A stretch of DNA of 64,000 nucleotides from Fen-1135 sp963705275 (lineage in GTDB: Bacteria; Desulfobacterota; Syntrophia; Syntrophales; UBA2185). This document shows, in pieces, positions 56,005-64,000 of the stretch (the first letter of the stretch is position 1; each line of letters opens with the position of its first letter). The stretch is from contig OY970063.1 in the NCBI GenBank assembly GCA_963705275.1, positions 1,860,001-1,924,000 of the forward strand. Direction: 5' to 3'. The position numbers and the translations under genes are program-made. The notes under the pieces are model-generated. The model was given only the letters and a program-made list of their open reading frames with translations. It did not search any database and was not told the origin of the DNA.

Positions 56005-56394
56005 CCGGGGGATAATTATCGCAGGGATCGTGGTCTTCCTGGTCCGTGGTCACCTTCCCGTTCTGGTATGACCGGGGGAAAACCATTGCCCCGCCGGCAA
56101 TCGAGCTCGACACGCCTGCAATCCAGAAGCTTGCGGACAAGCGCTGCGTGGAGGACACCGCCTTCATGCGGGACAATCATATGAAACTTTTGGCATCGTG
56201 GCGGGACAGCGTGGTACGGAAAGATATCCGCGTGTACACGGCAAAAGACGGAAGGGTATTTGAAATGGGTCTCACCGGCAACTGCCTCGAAGTGTCACGA
56301 AAACAAGTCCCGTTTCTGCGATCGGTGCCACGATTATGCCGGGGTCAAGCCGACCTGCTGGAACTGCCATATCAACCCCGAGGAGGTTCTGTGA
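55991..56394 (+). pseudogene. dsrJ: DsrJ, periplasmic triheme cytochrome c (two frameshifts)
   Basis: A protein of about 133 residues. The N-terminal anchor MKLYNRGIIIAGIVVF is followed, after a frame change near 56043, by TFPFWYDRGKTIAPPAIEL and KRCVEDTAFMRDNHMKLL. A second frame change near 56293 leads to three heme sites: CLECH, CDRCH and CWNCH. DsrJ exchanges electrons on the periplasmic side of the Dsr complex. The TGA at 56392-56394 overlaps the ATG of dsrO. Confidence 0.83.
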
Positions 56395-57181
56395 TGGCGC
56401 CCACCCGGAGGGAATTTCTGATTATAGCGGGTCTCTCAGCCATCGGCGCTGCCTGCCCGCCCTTGGGCAGGATCATCGCCAAAGAGACACCGTCACGGGG
56501 AACTGCATCTCCCCGGCGCACCGGGGAGCGCCCCGGCCCTGAAGGCGAAGCGCTGGGCCATGGTGGTGGACGCGAAGCAAATGCTGCAGCGACTGTACAG
56601 ACTGCATGACCGCCTGCCACGAAGCGCACAATGTCCCGGCCATAGCGAATACCATGCATGAGGTCAAATGGATCTGGCCGGAGCGGTTTGAGAACAGTCT
56701 TTCCTGCGGAGAGCCATCACACATTCGAGGAGACCGTCCGAAACAGATCATACCGTACTCTGCAACCACTGCGACAACCCGCCCTGTGTGCGGGTCTGCC
56801 CCACGGGGGCCACGTTCAGAAGGGCGGACGGCATCGTGATGATGGATTCGCACCGCTGCATCGGATGCAAGATTTGTCTCGCTGCTTGTCCCTTCGGGGC
56901 GAGAAGCATCAACTTCGTAAATCCCCGTCCCTTCATTCGCAAGCTCAATATCGATTTCCCGACGCGCACAAAGGGAGTGATCGAGAAATGCAATTTCTGC
57001 GAGGAACGCCTCGCACGGGGCATTCTCCCGGCCTGTGTCATGGCCTGCCAGGAAAAGGCCCTGGTCTTCGGGGACGTGGACGATCCCCGATCGAAAGTCC
57101 GTCAGATTCTCGACAAGAAAATTCTCGATCCGCCGGAGGGCGGAGCTGGGAACGAAACCGCAGGTCTATTATATTCTGTGA
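56394..57181 (+). pseudogene. dsrO: DsrO, periplasmic ferredoxin-like subunit with Tat signal (about five frameshifts)
   Basis: A protein of about 260 residues. The Tat motif TRREFLIIAG begins it at ATG 56394. Cluster-binding segments appear in order: DCTDCMTACHEAHNVP, LCNHCDNPPCVRVCP, HRCIGCKICLAACPFGAR and EKCNFCEERLARG...CVMAC, and the protein ends in ELGTKPQVYYIL. The arrangement of four [4Fe-4S] clusters is that of DsrO/HmcB-type proteins. Frame changes lie near 56505, 56578, 56702, 56745 and 57142. The twin-arginine signal fits export of the folded protein. Confidence 0.82.
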
Positions 57182-57188
57182 GGTCGCC

Positions 57189-58350
57189 ATGCTGGAAAAA
57201 GCGCTGACAGGAAGCCGCCGATACGGAATATGGGTGGCAATTCTCCTTGCCCTCTTCGGGATGGGGGTATATTTCTACCTCCGCCAGCTTGAGTACGGCC
57301 TGGGACTCACCGGCATGAGCCGCGATGTCTCGTGGGGGCTATACACCGCGCAGTTCACGTTTATCGACGGGATCGCCGCCTCGGCGGTGATGCTCATTCT
57401 GCCTTACTATCTTCATGACTACAAGGCATTCGGAAGGGTCACCGTCCTGGGAATGTTCCTCGCCATAGCGGCCGTCGTCATGTGCATGACATTTGTTTTC
57501 GTCAATCTCGGCCAGCCTGCGCGGGTCCTGTATGTCATGTTCTATCCTTCCCTCACGTCGGCGCTCTTCTGGGACATGGTGGTGCTCAGCCTTTATCTCG
57601 TGCTCAACATCGTCACCGGTTGGACGGTTCTCTCCAGCGTAAAAGAAGGCGTCACGCCGCCGGCCTGGGTGAAGCCCTTGATCTATCTCTCCATCCCCTG
57701 GGCCATCGTCATCCAAACTATGGCGGCTTTCATCTATTCCGGTCTCCCCGGCAGGAGCTTCTGGCTCACGGCGATCATGGCCCCCCGGTTCCTGGCGACT
57801 GCCTTCGCTTCCGGCCCGGCGCTGTTGATACTGTTATGCTTCGTGCTCCGGCGCTTTCGGCGGTTTTGACGCCGGAAAAAAGGCGATCGACACTCTGGCG
57901 AATATTGTGACCTATGCCCTCGTTACGAGCATATTCTTCGTGCTGGTGGAGCTTTGGACTGTTTTCTACAGTCAGGTTCCGGACGACATGGAGCATTACC
58001 GTTTTCTTTTCGTGGGACTCGAGGGCTATAACACCATTGCACACGGGATGACTGTTGCGGTCATCTCAGCAGCGGCAGCCCTTGTGCTGCTGATCAATCC
58101 CCGGACGCGGAAGAAGGAATCCTTTCTGGCCGTGGCCTGCGTCTTGGTGTTTCTTTCCCTCTGGATCGAAAAAGGTCTCGGCCTGATGGTGACCGGATTC
58201 ACCCCCTCGCCCCTGGGTCACATCACCCGCTACACCCCCACCGGGCCGGAAGTGGCAATTGCCATCGGCATCTGGGCCATGGGGTTTCTGATTATCACGG
58301 TACTTTACAAGATATTTCTCTCCGTCAGGGAGGCGGCGGAGCTTGATTAG
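57189..58350 (+). pseudogene. dsrP: DsrP, NrfD-like integral membrane subunit (one frameshift)
   Basis: About 386 residues with around ten spans, starting at ATG 57189 seven bases after dsrO. YGIWVAILLALFGMGVYFYL and GMSRDVSWGLYTAQFTFIDG match the NrfD/PsrC fold used by quinol-interacting subunits. The frame changes near 57858 (one extra T in TTT); the sequence then continues NIVTYALVTSIFFVLVELW to SVREAAELD at 58350. It probably exchanges electrons between the quinone pool and DsrO/DsrJ. It is the last gene of the cluster, and no terminator is obvious in the following 260 bases. Confidence 0.87.
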
Positions 58351-58611
58351 GATACGTTGACTGCGCATCCGTAAAGCCCTCATGTCTATTTTAGTCCCGT
58401 ACTCGTCAATATAGGCTTCTTCCTGAAAGCGTTAGAATGAATGACTTGATTGCTGTAGTAGATTTCAAATGCAAATCGTGATAATCAGAATATGAAAAAG
58501 GCGGTTGAATAACTTCCATGCCATACAATCATCCTTTATTGACATACGGAGTAGTTGAGCAGCATATTGAACAAGTGTCGAAACAGATTTTTTTTGCACG
58601 GTAAGCATAGG

Positions 58612-59536
58612 ATGGAAATAACCGTAAGCATATATCAAGGGGATAGCAAGGAGCGGCTAGAATTGATTTCAGACAATTCGGTTGACCTTATTGTAACATC
58701 ACCACCTTACGCAGATCAGCGAAGAAATACATATGGTGGTATTAGCCACGACGAATACGTGCAGTGGTTTTTGCCTATTTCCGAACAGCTATTACGTGTC
58801 CTTAAGCCAACAGGAACTTTTATCTTAAACATCAAGGAAAAAGTGGTTGAAGGGGAGCGCAGCACCTATGTAATGGAGCTTATCTTAGAAATGCGTAAAC
58901 AGGGATGGTTATGGACAGAAGAATTTATTTGGCATAAGAAGAATTGCTATCCGGGTAAATGGCCTAACCGTTTTCGTGATGCCTGGGAAAGACTGCTTCA
59001 ATTCAATAAGAACAGAAAATTTAACATGTATCAGGAAGAAGTAATGGTTCCAATGGGTGACTGGGCAAATTCAAGACTAAAGAATCTTTCTGACACCGAT
59101 AAAATCCGTGACAACTCAAAAGTAGGAAGCGGATTTGGCAAAAACATTTCAAATTGGCTTGACAGAGATAAGGCTTACCCGACAAATGTCTTGCATTTAG
59201 CAACCGAATGCAACAATAAAAACCACAGCGCAGCCTTTCCGGAAGAATTACCTGAATGGTTCATCAAACTTTTTACAAGAGAGTATGAACACGGTTCTTG
59301 ATCCATTTATGGGTTCAGGAACAACATTAATTGTCGCAAACCGAATGAAACGAAATTCAATAGGCATCGACATCGTTCCAGAATATTGCGAAATGGTGAA
59401 AAAGCAATTGAAACCGGTGCAATTTTATTTATTTGAGCCAAAGGCAAATTATGGAAAAGCTAAACCTAAAAGACGTACTCCAGTACGTCGAACAAAATAT
59501 CGGAACATTTCACCAAAAGCGTATTCAAAGCCTTGA
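58612..59536 (+). pseudogene. Type II DNA methyltransferase (TSPPY, class beta), one frameshift
   Basis: The first frame, from ATG 58612, holds motif IV TSPPYADQRR and FILNIKEKVV, and ends in WFIKLFTREYEHGS. The second begins NTVLDPFMGSGTT (S-adenosylmethionine-binding motif I) and continues to NSIGIDIVPEYCE. The change lies near 59290 and fits one extra base. The order IV then I is class beta, with TSPPY suggesting N4-cytosine methylation. It is A+T-richer than the dsr block and followed by a restriction endonuclease that overlaps its end. Confidence 0.82.
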
Positions 59537-60197
59537 CGGATTAAAGTTGTCCCAGGTTCTCAAACGAAAAAATCCGTATTTGTTCAAAGCAAAATATGTA
59601 TTGACTGCTGAACAAATTATAAAAGGCTTGGTGGATGCACATATCTCATCAAATGAAGAAACTATTTTTGGCGATTGGCTGGAAGGACTTGCCATTTTCA
59701 TCAATGATAAGGTTTACGGTGGACGTAAATCAGGCATTACAGGCATTGACCTTGAATTTGACAGCAACGGAACAAGAAACATCGTAACAATAAAATCAGG
59801 ACCAAATTGGGGCAACAGTTCACAAATTGCGAAAATGGTAGCAGATTTCAAGACTGCTAAAAAGACGCTGAGGACCAGTAACTCACAATTGAGCATAGTT
59901 GCTGTAAACGGTTGCTGTTACGGAAGAGACAACAAACCAGACAAAGGAGACTATTTCAAATATTGCGGTCAACGCTTTTGGGAGTTTATATCAGGAGACA
60001 GTGAACTGTTTACAGGAATCATCGAACCACTTGGGCATAAAGCCAAAGAAAAGAATGATGATTTTGTAAAATCGTATTCGCAAATGATTAACAAATTCAC
60101 CAAAGAATTTTCAAATATATTCTGCAAAGACAATGGAGAAATTGACTGGGACAAATTGGTTCGGTTTAACTCTGCGACAGTCGAGCCAAAGAAATAA
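59451..60197 (+). CDS. Type II restriction endonuclease, PmeII-like family
   Basis: 248 residues from ATG 59451; a TTG at 59433 is possible. The region FGDWLEGLAIFIND, then GIDLEFDSNGTRNIVTIKSGPNWGNS, carries the Glu, Asp and Lys of a PD-(D/E)xK nuclease centre, and I recognise the segment from the PmeII family. It overlaps the methyltransferase reading frame by 86 bases, the usual R-M layout. The recognition sequence cannot be derived. An intact nuclease with a broken methylase would be dangerous to the cell, so the methylase frameshift may not be real. Confidence 0.75.
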   Translation: MEKLNLKDVLQYVEQNIGTFHQKRIQSLDGLKLSQVLKRKNPYLFKAKYVLTAEQIIKGLVDAHISSNEETIFGDWLEGLAIFINDKVYGGRKSGITGIDLEFDSNGTRNIVTIKSGPNWGNSSQIAKMVADFKTAKKTLRTSNSQLSIVAVNGCCYGRDNKPDKGDYFKYCGQRFWEFISGDSELFTGIIEPLGHKAKEKNDDFVKSYSQMINKFTKEFSNIFCKDNGEIDWDKLVRFNSATVEPKK

Positions 60198-60350
60198 AGA
60201 AGAACACTCAACAAGGCGCTTCATTCGGACGACGATTTCGTTGCGTTTCAAAGCACCGGCGAGCTTGGTCGTTACTCTCTTTCCGTGCATGATCATCAAT
60301 TCTTATAAATGCTCGTTCCCAAGCAGTTGTAGGTCTAGTTAACTGTCATC

Positions 60351-60443
60351 ATGAAAAATAAGGAAAAAATTATAGCGATAGCAGTCGTACTGATTGCGAT
60401 AGCTGTCGCGTTCTATACAGGAAAAGGGGGCGGTTCTAGTTAA
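60351..60443 (+). CDS. Possible 30-residue single-span membrane peptide
   Basis: ATG 60351 to TAA 60443 encodes a peptide with a basic start (MKNKEK), one hydrophobic span of about 16 residues, and a short Gly/Ser tail. There is no clear ribosome-binding site. The shape is that of a small membrane protein, but chance occurrence is possible. Confidence 0.3.
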   Translation: MKNKEKIIAIAVVLIAIAVAFYTGKGGGSS

Positions 60444-60529
60444 ATGCTCACGGATAATAGAGCGTTCACCTTTAAACTCAAGTCACACATTGAGGTAATT
60501 ATTAGTCAAGCATCTCAGGGAGGTCCATC

Positions 60530-61240
60530 ATGAGTAACTTTGAACGAAAAGAAAATCAATATTACAAATACTTATCGGGAACAATTTCCCAAGCCATCCT
60601 GTTAATATGCGTCTTGATCGGCGTAAGCGCCTGCGCGCCGGCTGTTTATCACGTCAACCTGAAGTATGATGCGTCGGGGAAATTTCTGAAGCAGGGGAAA
60701 GCAGGACAGGATTTTCCGGTTACAGTTGCCATGTTTAACGATATTCGAAAGATAGAAGACAAGATGCTCTTGGGGAGGGTTATGACTCTGGACGGCGATC
60801 GGATTCCGATTTTCCCGAAATATAGTAAAGTGACCGAGGCCGTGACCACAAGTATCAGGGGATATCTTTTTAAGTCGGGCTATAAAGTCTCAAATGAAAT
60901 ACCCGTCTGGGACTTAAAGGAAGGAATAATCGGCAAAGACTGGGGGAAAATATTGATTGGCGGCAATATCGATGACCTCGAGATTGTTTGTGAGAAATCG
61001 TTCCCGGTGATAACTTACCAGGCGAAAGCTAAATTGACTTTCGTCTTTGCCAATGTTCCGGATAAGAGAATATTTTATCGAGCAAGTGTGGAAAATAGTA
61101 ATTCTTTGAAAGATGTTTCGTTTTCTGAAGAATTGTTGGAAGAGCAGATAAATGCAGTGCTTTCAGAAGCCCTGGAAAAAATGTTTAACGATCCTAAAAT
61201 GAAAAAGACAATCGAGGATGGAGCGAAGATTAAGAAATAG
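60530..61240 (+). CDS. YajG-like uncharacterised lipoprotein
   Basis: 236 residues with a GGGAGG site before ATG 60530. A hydrophobic segment (about 20-33) ends at the lipobox-like GVSAC near 35, so an envelope lipoprotein is predicted. The body contains PVTVAMFNDIRKIEDKMLLGRV and LIGGNIDDLEIVCEKSF, a layout seen in YajG and related lipoproteins of unknown function. The C-terminal helix is Lys-rich. The histone-like gene follows after 36 bases and may be cotranscribed. Confidence 0.72.
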   Translation: MSNFERKENQYYKYLSGTISQAILLICVLIGVSACAPAVYHVNLKYDASGKFLKQGKAGQDFPVTVAMFNDIRKIEDKMLLGRVMTLDGDRIPIFPKYSKVTEAVTTSIRGYLFKSGYKVSNEIPVWDLKEGIIGKDWGKILIGGNIDDLEIVCEKSFPVITYQAKAKLTFVFANVPDKRIFYRASVENSNSLKDVSFSEELLEEQINAVLSEALEKMFNDPKMKKTIEDGAKIKK

Positions 61241-61276
61241 TGCAACATTAGTGAAGAGAAAGGAGGAAAACAAGAG

Positions 61277-61833
61277 ATGGCAAAGGCGTCTACCAGCAAA
61301 AAGAAAAGGGCTGCAAAGAAGAATGTGAAGAAGGCGACGGTGAAAAGCAAGAAGTCTGTTGCGAAAAAAAATGTAAAGAAAGCGGCTCCGAAGGGGAAGA
61401 AGCCCGCGGTAAAAAAGGCCGTGAAGAAGGTGCCACCCAGGAGCACAAAGCGTGTGGTAAAAAAAGCCGTGAAGAAGGCGGCGCCCAAGAGGAAGAAGCC
61501 TGCGGTGAAGAAGACTGTGAAAAAAGCTGCACCGAAGACTACAAAGCGGGTGGCAGTAAAAAAAGCAGTGCCCAAGAGGAAGAAGCCGGCTTGCTGAAGA
61601 AGGCGGCGAAGAAGGCAGCACCAAAGGTCACAAAGCAGGCGGTGAAAGAGGTTATCAAGATAGCGGTACCAAAGACTCAAGCGCCGGAAGTAAAAGAGGA
61701 CATGAAGGCCATGGCTGTCGAGAAACCACAAAGGCCTGTATTGAAAAGCGGGCCACACCTGGAAGTGCGTGGCACGTGGGAATTCTCGGTTAAGAATCCA
61801 AACATTGCCGCGCTCAGATTTTTGAAAGTATAA
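61277..61833 (+). CDS. Histone-H1-like Lys/Ala/Pro-rich protein encoded in two frames
   Basis: ATG 61277 has a strong AAAGGAGG site. The first frame encodes 106 residues of AKKAxPKxKKPAVKKxVKK-type repeats and ends at TGA 61597. The same repeats continue without a break in the -1 frame (KKAAKKAAPKVTKQAVKE) and end in a non-repetitive tail, GPHLEVRGTWEFSVKNPNIAAL, at 61833. Joined, they give about 185 residues. Such proteins bind DNA like eukaryotic histone H1. The join could be a lost base near 61590 or ribosomal -1 slippage at A AAA AAA (61558-61564), after which the -1 frame is open. Confidence 0.6.
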
Positions 61834-62099
61834 TAAGAAGAGATACGACCAGCAATCAAGCAATGATCGCCGGTAAGCTGTTCCTTGTTAGAACTGCAAC
61901 TGGAATTGTGCATATCAGCAGCCGTGGTCTGGCAGATGTGAAACTGGCTAACCGAAATCTGCGCCTCCGGCCATTTCCTTTGCTTTAATATGCATTATCT
62001 TATAGCAGCCAAACAATTTCTATTGCTTCAAGCCTGAAAATCTGCAAGAATCTGCCCATCGTTACTTTCTCAAGTATCAATCAAGGCATCATAATCGAC

Positions 62100-62813
62100 A
62101 TGGGAAAAGAGATTAAGAACAAGCCTCAGAAATCTAACTTCGATTTTATCGTCGCGAAGATTCCCTTCTTGTCCTGCCTGTCAGAAGATGAATTAACCGA
62201 TTTGAGAAGATACGTCATTGAGAAACAGTTTAAGAAGAATCAGGTCATCCTGTATGAAGATGATACCCTTAATTATCTCTACTTTGTTTATTCCGGCAAG
62301 GTGAAGGTTATTCAGCTCAGCGCGGAAGGCCAGGAGAGGATCGTTGCTATTCGAAAGAGAGGCGAGTTCTTCGGTGAAATGGCGATACTCGATGGGATGA
62401 CCGCGCCGGCCACAGTCGTTGCTATGGAGGAGACAAGCGTCGGGTTCATCTCCGCAAGAGATTTTCAAAACCATCTATTGCAGAACAGGAAAGTACTGAT
62501 GGAGATTATATCCATGCTCTGCTCACGGTTGAGAGAGTCATGGCTGATGCTCAAGGTGTTGAGCTTTGCCGGCGCGGAGCAGCGGATAAAAGTGGTGCTG
62601 AAAAATGCCGGCGACCAGTTCGGCGTCAAGGACCAGAGAGGAACAATTATCAATTTGAAACTCAGACACAAGGACATTGCCGAACTTGCAACTACTGCAA
62701 GGGAAACAGTGACCCGCTCCCTCAAACGCCTCATCGAGGCGGAAGAGATTTCAATTTTAGAAAACAAACATATCCTTCTGAAGCCCGCCTTTTTCAAAAA
62801 GATTGATCTGTAG
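62100..62813 (+). CDS. Crp/Fnr-family transcriptional regulator
   Basis: 237 residues. The cyclic-nucleotide-like beta-barrel covers about 20-140 (FSCL..., VIQLSAEGQERIVAIRKRGEFFGEMAILDG). A long dimerisation helix follows, then a winged helix with recognition helix LRHKDIAELATTARETVTRSLKRL at 190-215. The N-terminal Cys pattern of oxygen-sensing Fnr is absent, so a small-molecule or other effector is likely. The GEFFGEMAILDG segment is close to the cAMP-site consensus but lacks a clear Arg-Ser pair. Its target may be nearby, but no site was identified. Confidence 0.9.
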   Translation: MGKEIKNKPQKSNFDFIVAKIPFLSCLSEDELTDLRRYVIEKQFKKNQVILYEDDTLNYLYFVYSGKVKVIQLSAEGQERIVAIRKRGEFFGEMAILDGMTAPATVVAMEETSVGFISARDFQNHLLQNRKVLMEIISMLCSRLRESWLMLKVLSFAGAEQRIKVVLKNAGDQFGVKDQRGTIINLKLRHKDIAELATTARETVTRSLKRLIEAEEISILENKHILLKPAFFKKIDL

Positions 62814-62833
62814 GGACTTTCCGGCAACCATTC

Positions 62834-63759
62834 TCAGCACTGTTGCGCTTTCAACTCTCCCGGCTTGAGCATCGCGTAAGCGAAGCGCATCACGGGCGTA
62901 GGCACGTTCTTATCCGCGCCCATGCGCACAACGATGCCGATCAACGACTCCAGCTCGGACGGCTTTCCGGCCTCCACGTCACGCTGCATCGACGGCTTTA
63001 TGCCCGGCGCGCTGTTGTCAATGAAGGCCTGCGTCTTGGCGAGTATGTCGGCATCAAGTTTCACGCCCCTGGCTCTCGCTACCGCTGCCACTTCGCCGAT
63101 AGCCTCGCCGAGCAAAGAACGCGCTTCCGGCACACTGCGGTACTCGCCGAACGTCACGCGGGTCAGGCTGCCCATGGCGCTCACGGATGAAATAAAAACG
63201 AATTTTGTCCACAGGATTTTCAGGATATTATCGCTTGTTTCAACCGCCGCGCCGGTTTCCTTAAGCAGGTCGCATACGGCAGTGAGCCGTGGAGTCGCCT
63301 GTCCGCTGAACTCACCCAAGGCAATGCGGCGAAACTCACTGTACTGGCCGATAACACCCGGCCCCTCGATTGCTGCGGAAAGCCACGTGGCTCCGCCCAG
63401 CAAGTGATCCATGCCTACCACCTGGCCGATGCGGTCTGCAGCGTCTACGCCGTTCTGGAGTGGGACGACCAGTGTGTCCTTGCCGACCATCGGTTTGATT
63501 GCCTTTGCCGCTTCGTCGGTCTGATACGTCTTCGTTGCAAATATTATGAGGTCAACTGGTCCGACGTCAGCAGGTTTGTCGGTTGCCTTGGCCTTGGGTA
63601 CTTGGAAATCGCCGTGGACGCTCTTCACTTGCAGGCCGTGCTTACGTATTGCCTGAAGATGCGCGCCGCGGGCGATGAACGTCACATCTCTGCCTGCCTT
63701 CGCAAGCAGTCCTCCTAGTATCCTCCCACTCCGCCTGTTCCCATGATTGCGATTTTCAT
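62834..63759 (-). pseudogene. panE: 2-dehydropantoate 2-reductase family (PanE/ApbA), one frameshift
   Basis: ATG 63759 has a GGAGGTG site five bases upstream. The first frame encodes MKIAIMGTGGVGGY, the NADP-binding turn, and then hits TAG. The second frame continues GGLLAKAGRDVTFIARG to the end at 62834. The frame changes near 63717. The body contains LIIFATKTYQTDEA, VPLQNGV and LWTKFVFISSVSAMGSLTR, typical of ketopantoate reductases, and a KPSMQRDVEAGKPSELESL segment in the C-terminal helix domain. The family reduces 2-dehydropantoate for CoA synthesis, but many members act elsewhere. Confidence 0.82.
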
Positions 63760-63848
63760 ATATGCACCTCCCGGATGGCTGACGATTACATCTTATCAGT
63801 CATTGTAATACATAAATAATTTTTCACAAATAGATTCTTAGAGCCTGA

Positions 63849-64000
63849 TCAGACGTTGAGCAGTCTTAATATGTTGTCGCACACGATATTTTCAAAATCC
63901 TCTTTCCCGAGATTCATCTCTTTAACTTCCCGAAGCTCGCCGCCGGGCGTACCGAAGGGGAAATCGCTTCCGAAAAGGATTCTCCTGCTTCCATACTTGT
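63849..64000 (-). CDS. Amidohydrolase-family protein, C-terminal 50 residues only
   Basis: The last 50 codons of a minus-strand gene that runs off the window. The segment RILFGSDFPFGTPGGEL carries the metal-ligand Asp typical of amidohydrolase_2 enzymes, and the end VCDNILRLLNV matches the conserved helix of that family. The substrate cannot be assigned from this part. Confidence 0.65.
   Translation of the reverse strand, partial: KYGSRRILFGSDFPFGTPGGELREVKEMNLGKEDFENIVCDNILRLLNV

Noticed and set aside
42191..64000. Second copy of the tRNA-Leu 3' end as an attachment site
   Set aside because: I looked for the T-arm/acceptor sequence downstream and saw none; no integrase gene was recognised either.

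Overview
The window looks like a chromosomal stretch of an anaerobic Desulfobacterota (former deltaproteobacterial) organism. The case rests on a reductive dissimilatory sulfite reductase locus that includes dsrD and dsrMKJOP, an FdhE formate dehydrogenase accessory gene, a sigma-54 two-component pair, a long FAD-type thymidylate synthase, lysine 2,3-aminomutase and a probable UGA-encoded selenoprotein. I cannot assign a genus. sat, aprAB and qmoABC are not in this window, so sulfate itself need not be the electron acceptor.

Layout. 0-7 kb (+): the C-terminal 1.57 k residues of a very large VWA-HEAT-AAA-AAA protein, then a DUF364-type protein, a hot-dog thioesterase, a GNAT acetyltransferase and MobB. 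7-14 kb (-): a tight nine-gene lipid-assembly operon (acyl-CoA dehydrogenase, KAS III, FabA-like and FabZ-like dehydratases, FabG, KAS II, acyl carrier protein, PlsC-like acyltransferase, phosphopantetheinyl transferase). 14-19 kb (+): a Pro/Ala-rich lipoprotein, a membrane histidine kinase with an NtrC-type regulator, and an ornithine cyclodeaminase-family enzyme. 19-25 kb: dinB-thyX, murI, an AI-2E family membrane protein, and PiT phosphate transporter with its DUF47 partner. 25-29 kb (-): kamA followed by two D-Ala-D-Ala-ligase-like ATP-grasp genes. 29-38 kb: mutM, a VKOR-thioredoxin fusion, the UshA-like selenoprotein candidate, a CDF metal exporter, a PEBP protein, a radical SAM protein, an MBL hydrolase, an alpha/beta hydrolase with a frameshift, and a TlpA-CcdA pair. 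38-42 kb (+): fdhE, nth, gapA, tpiA, secG and tRNA-Leu(GAG).

Downstream of the tRNA the content is accessory-like. A DUF4143 ATPase has a palindrome inside its promoter. A G+C-rich block at about 43.7-58.4 kb then carries a BPL-N-type amidotransferase-like gene (-) and a sulfur-respiration cluster (+): yeiH-like exporter, dsrA, dsrB, dsrD, dsrN, dsrC, an extra dsrMK-like pair, and dsrMKJOP. In it siroheme sulfite reductase DsrAB would transfer sulfite sulfur to DsrC, and the DsrMKJOP membrane complex would re-reduce the DsrC trisulfide with menaquinol or periplasmic electrons. This block has about 33 frame interruptions in 14.6 kb, against about four in the rest of the window. Several sit in homopolymers and all key motifs are preserved, so consensus errors are the most economical explanation, although decay cannot be excluded. 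Then come an A+T-rich type II restriction-modification pair, a lipoprotein, a histone-H1-like Lys/Ala/Pro protein, a Crp/Fnr regulator, a ketopantoate reductase-like gene with a frameshift, and the end of an amidohydrolase.

No CRISPR array, transposase, integrase or rRNA was recognised.
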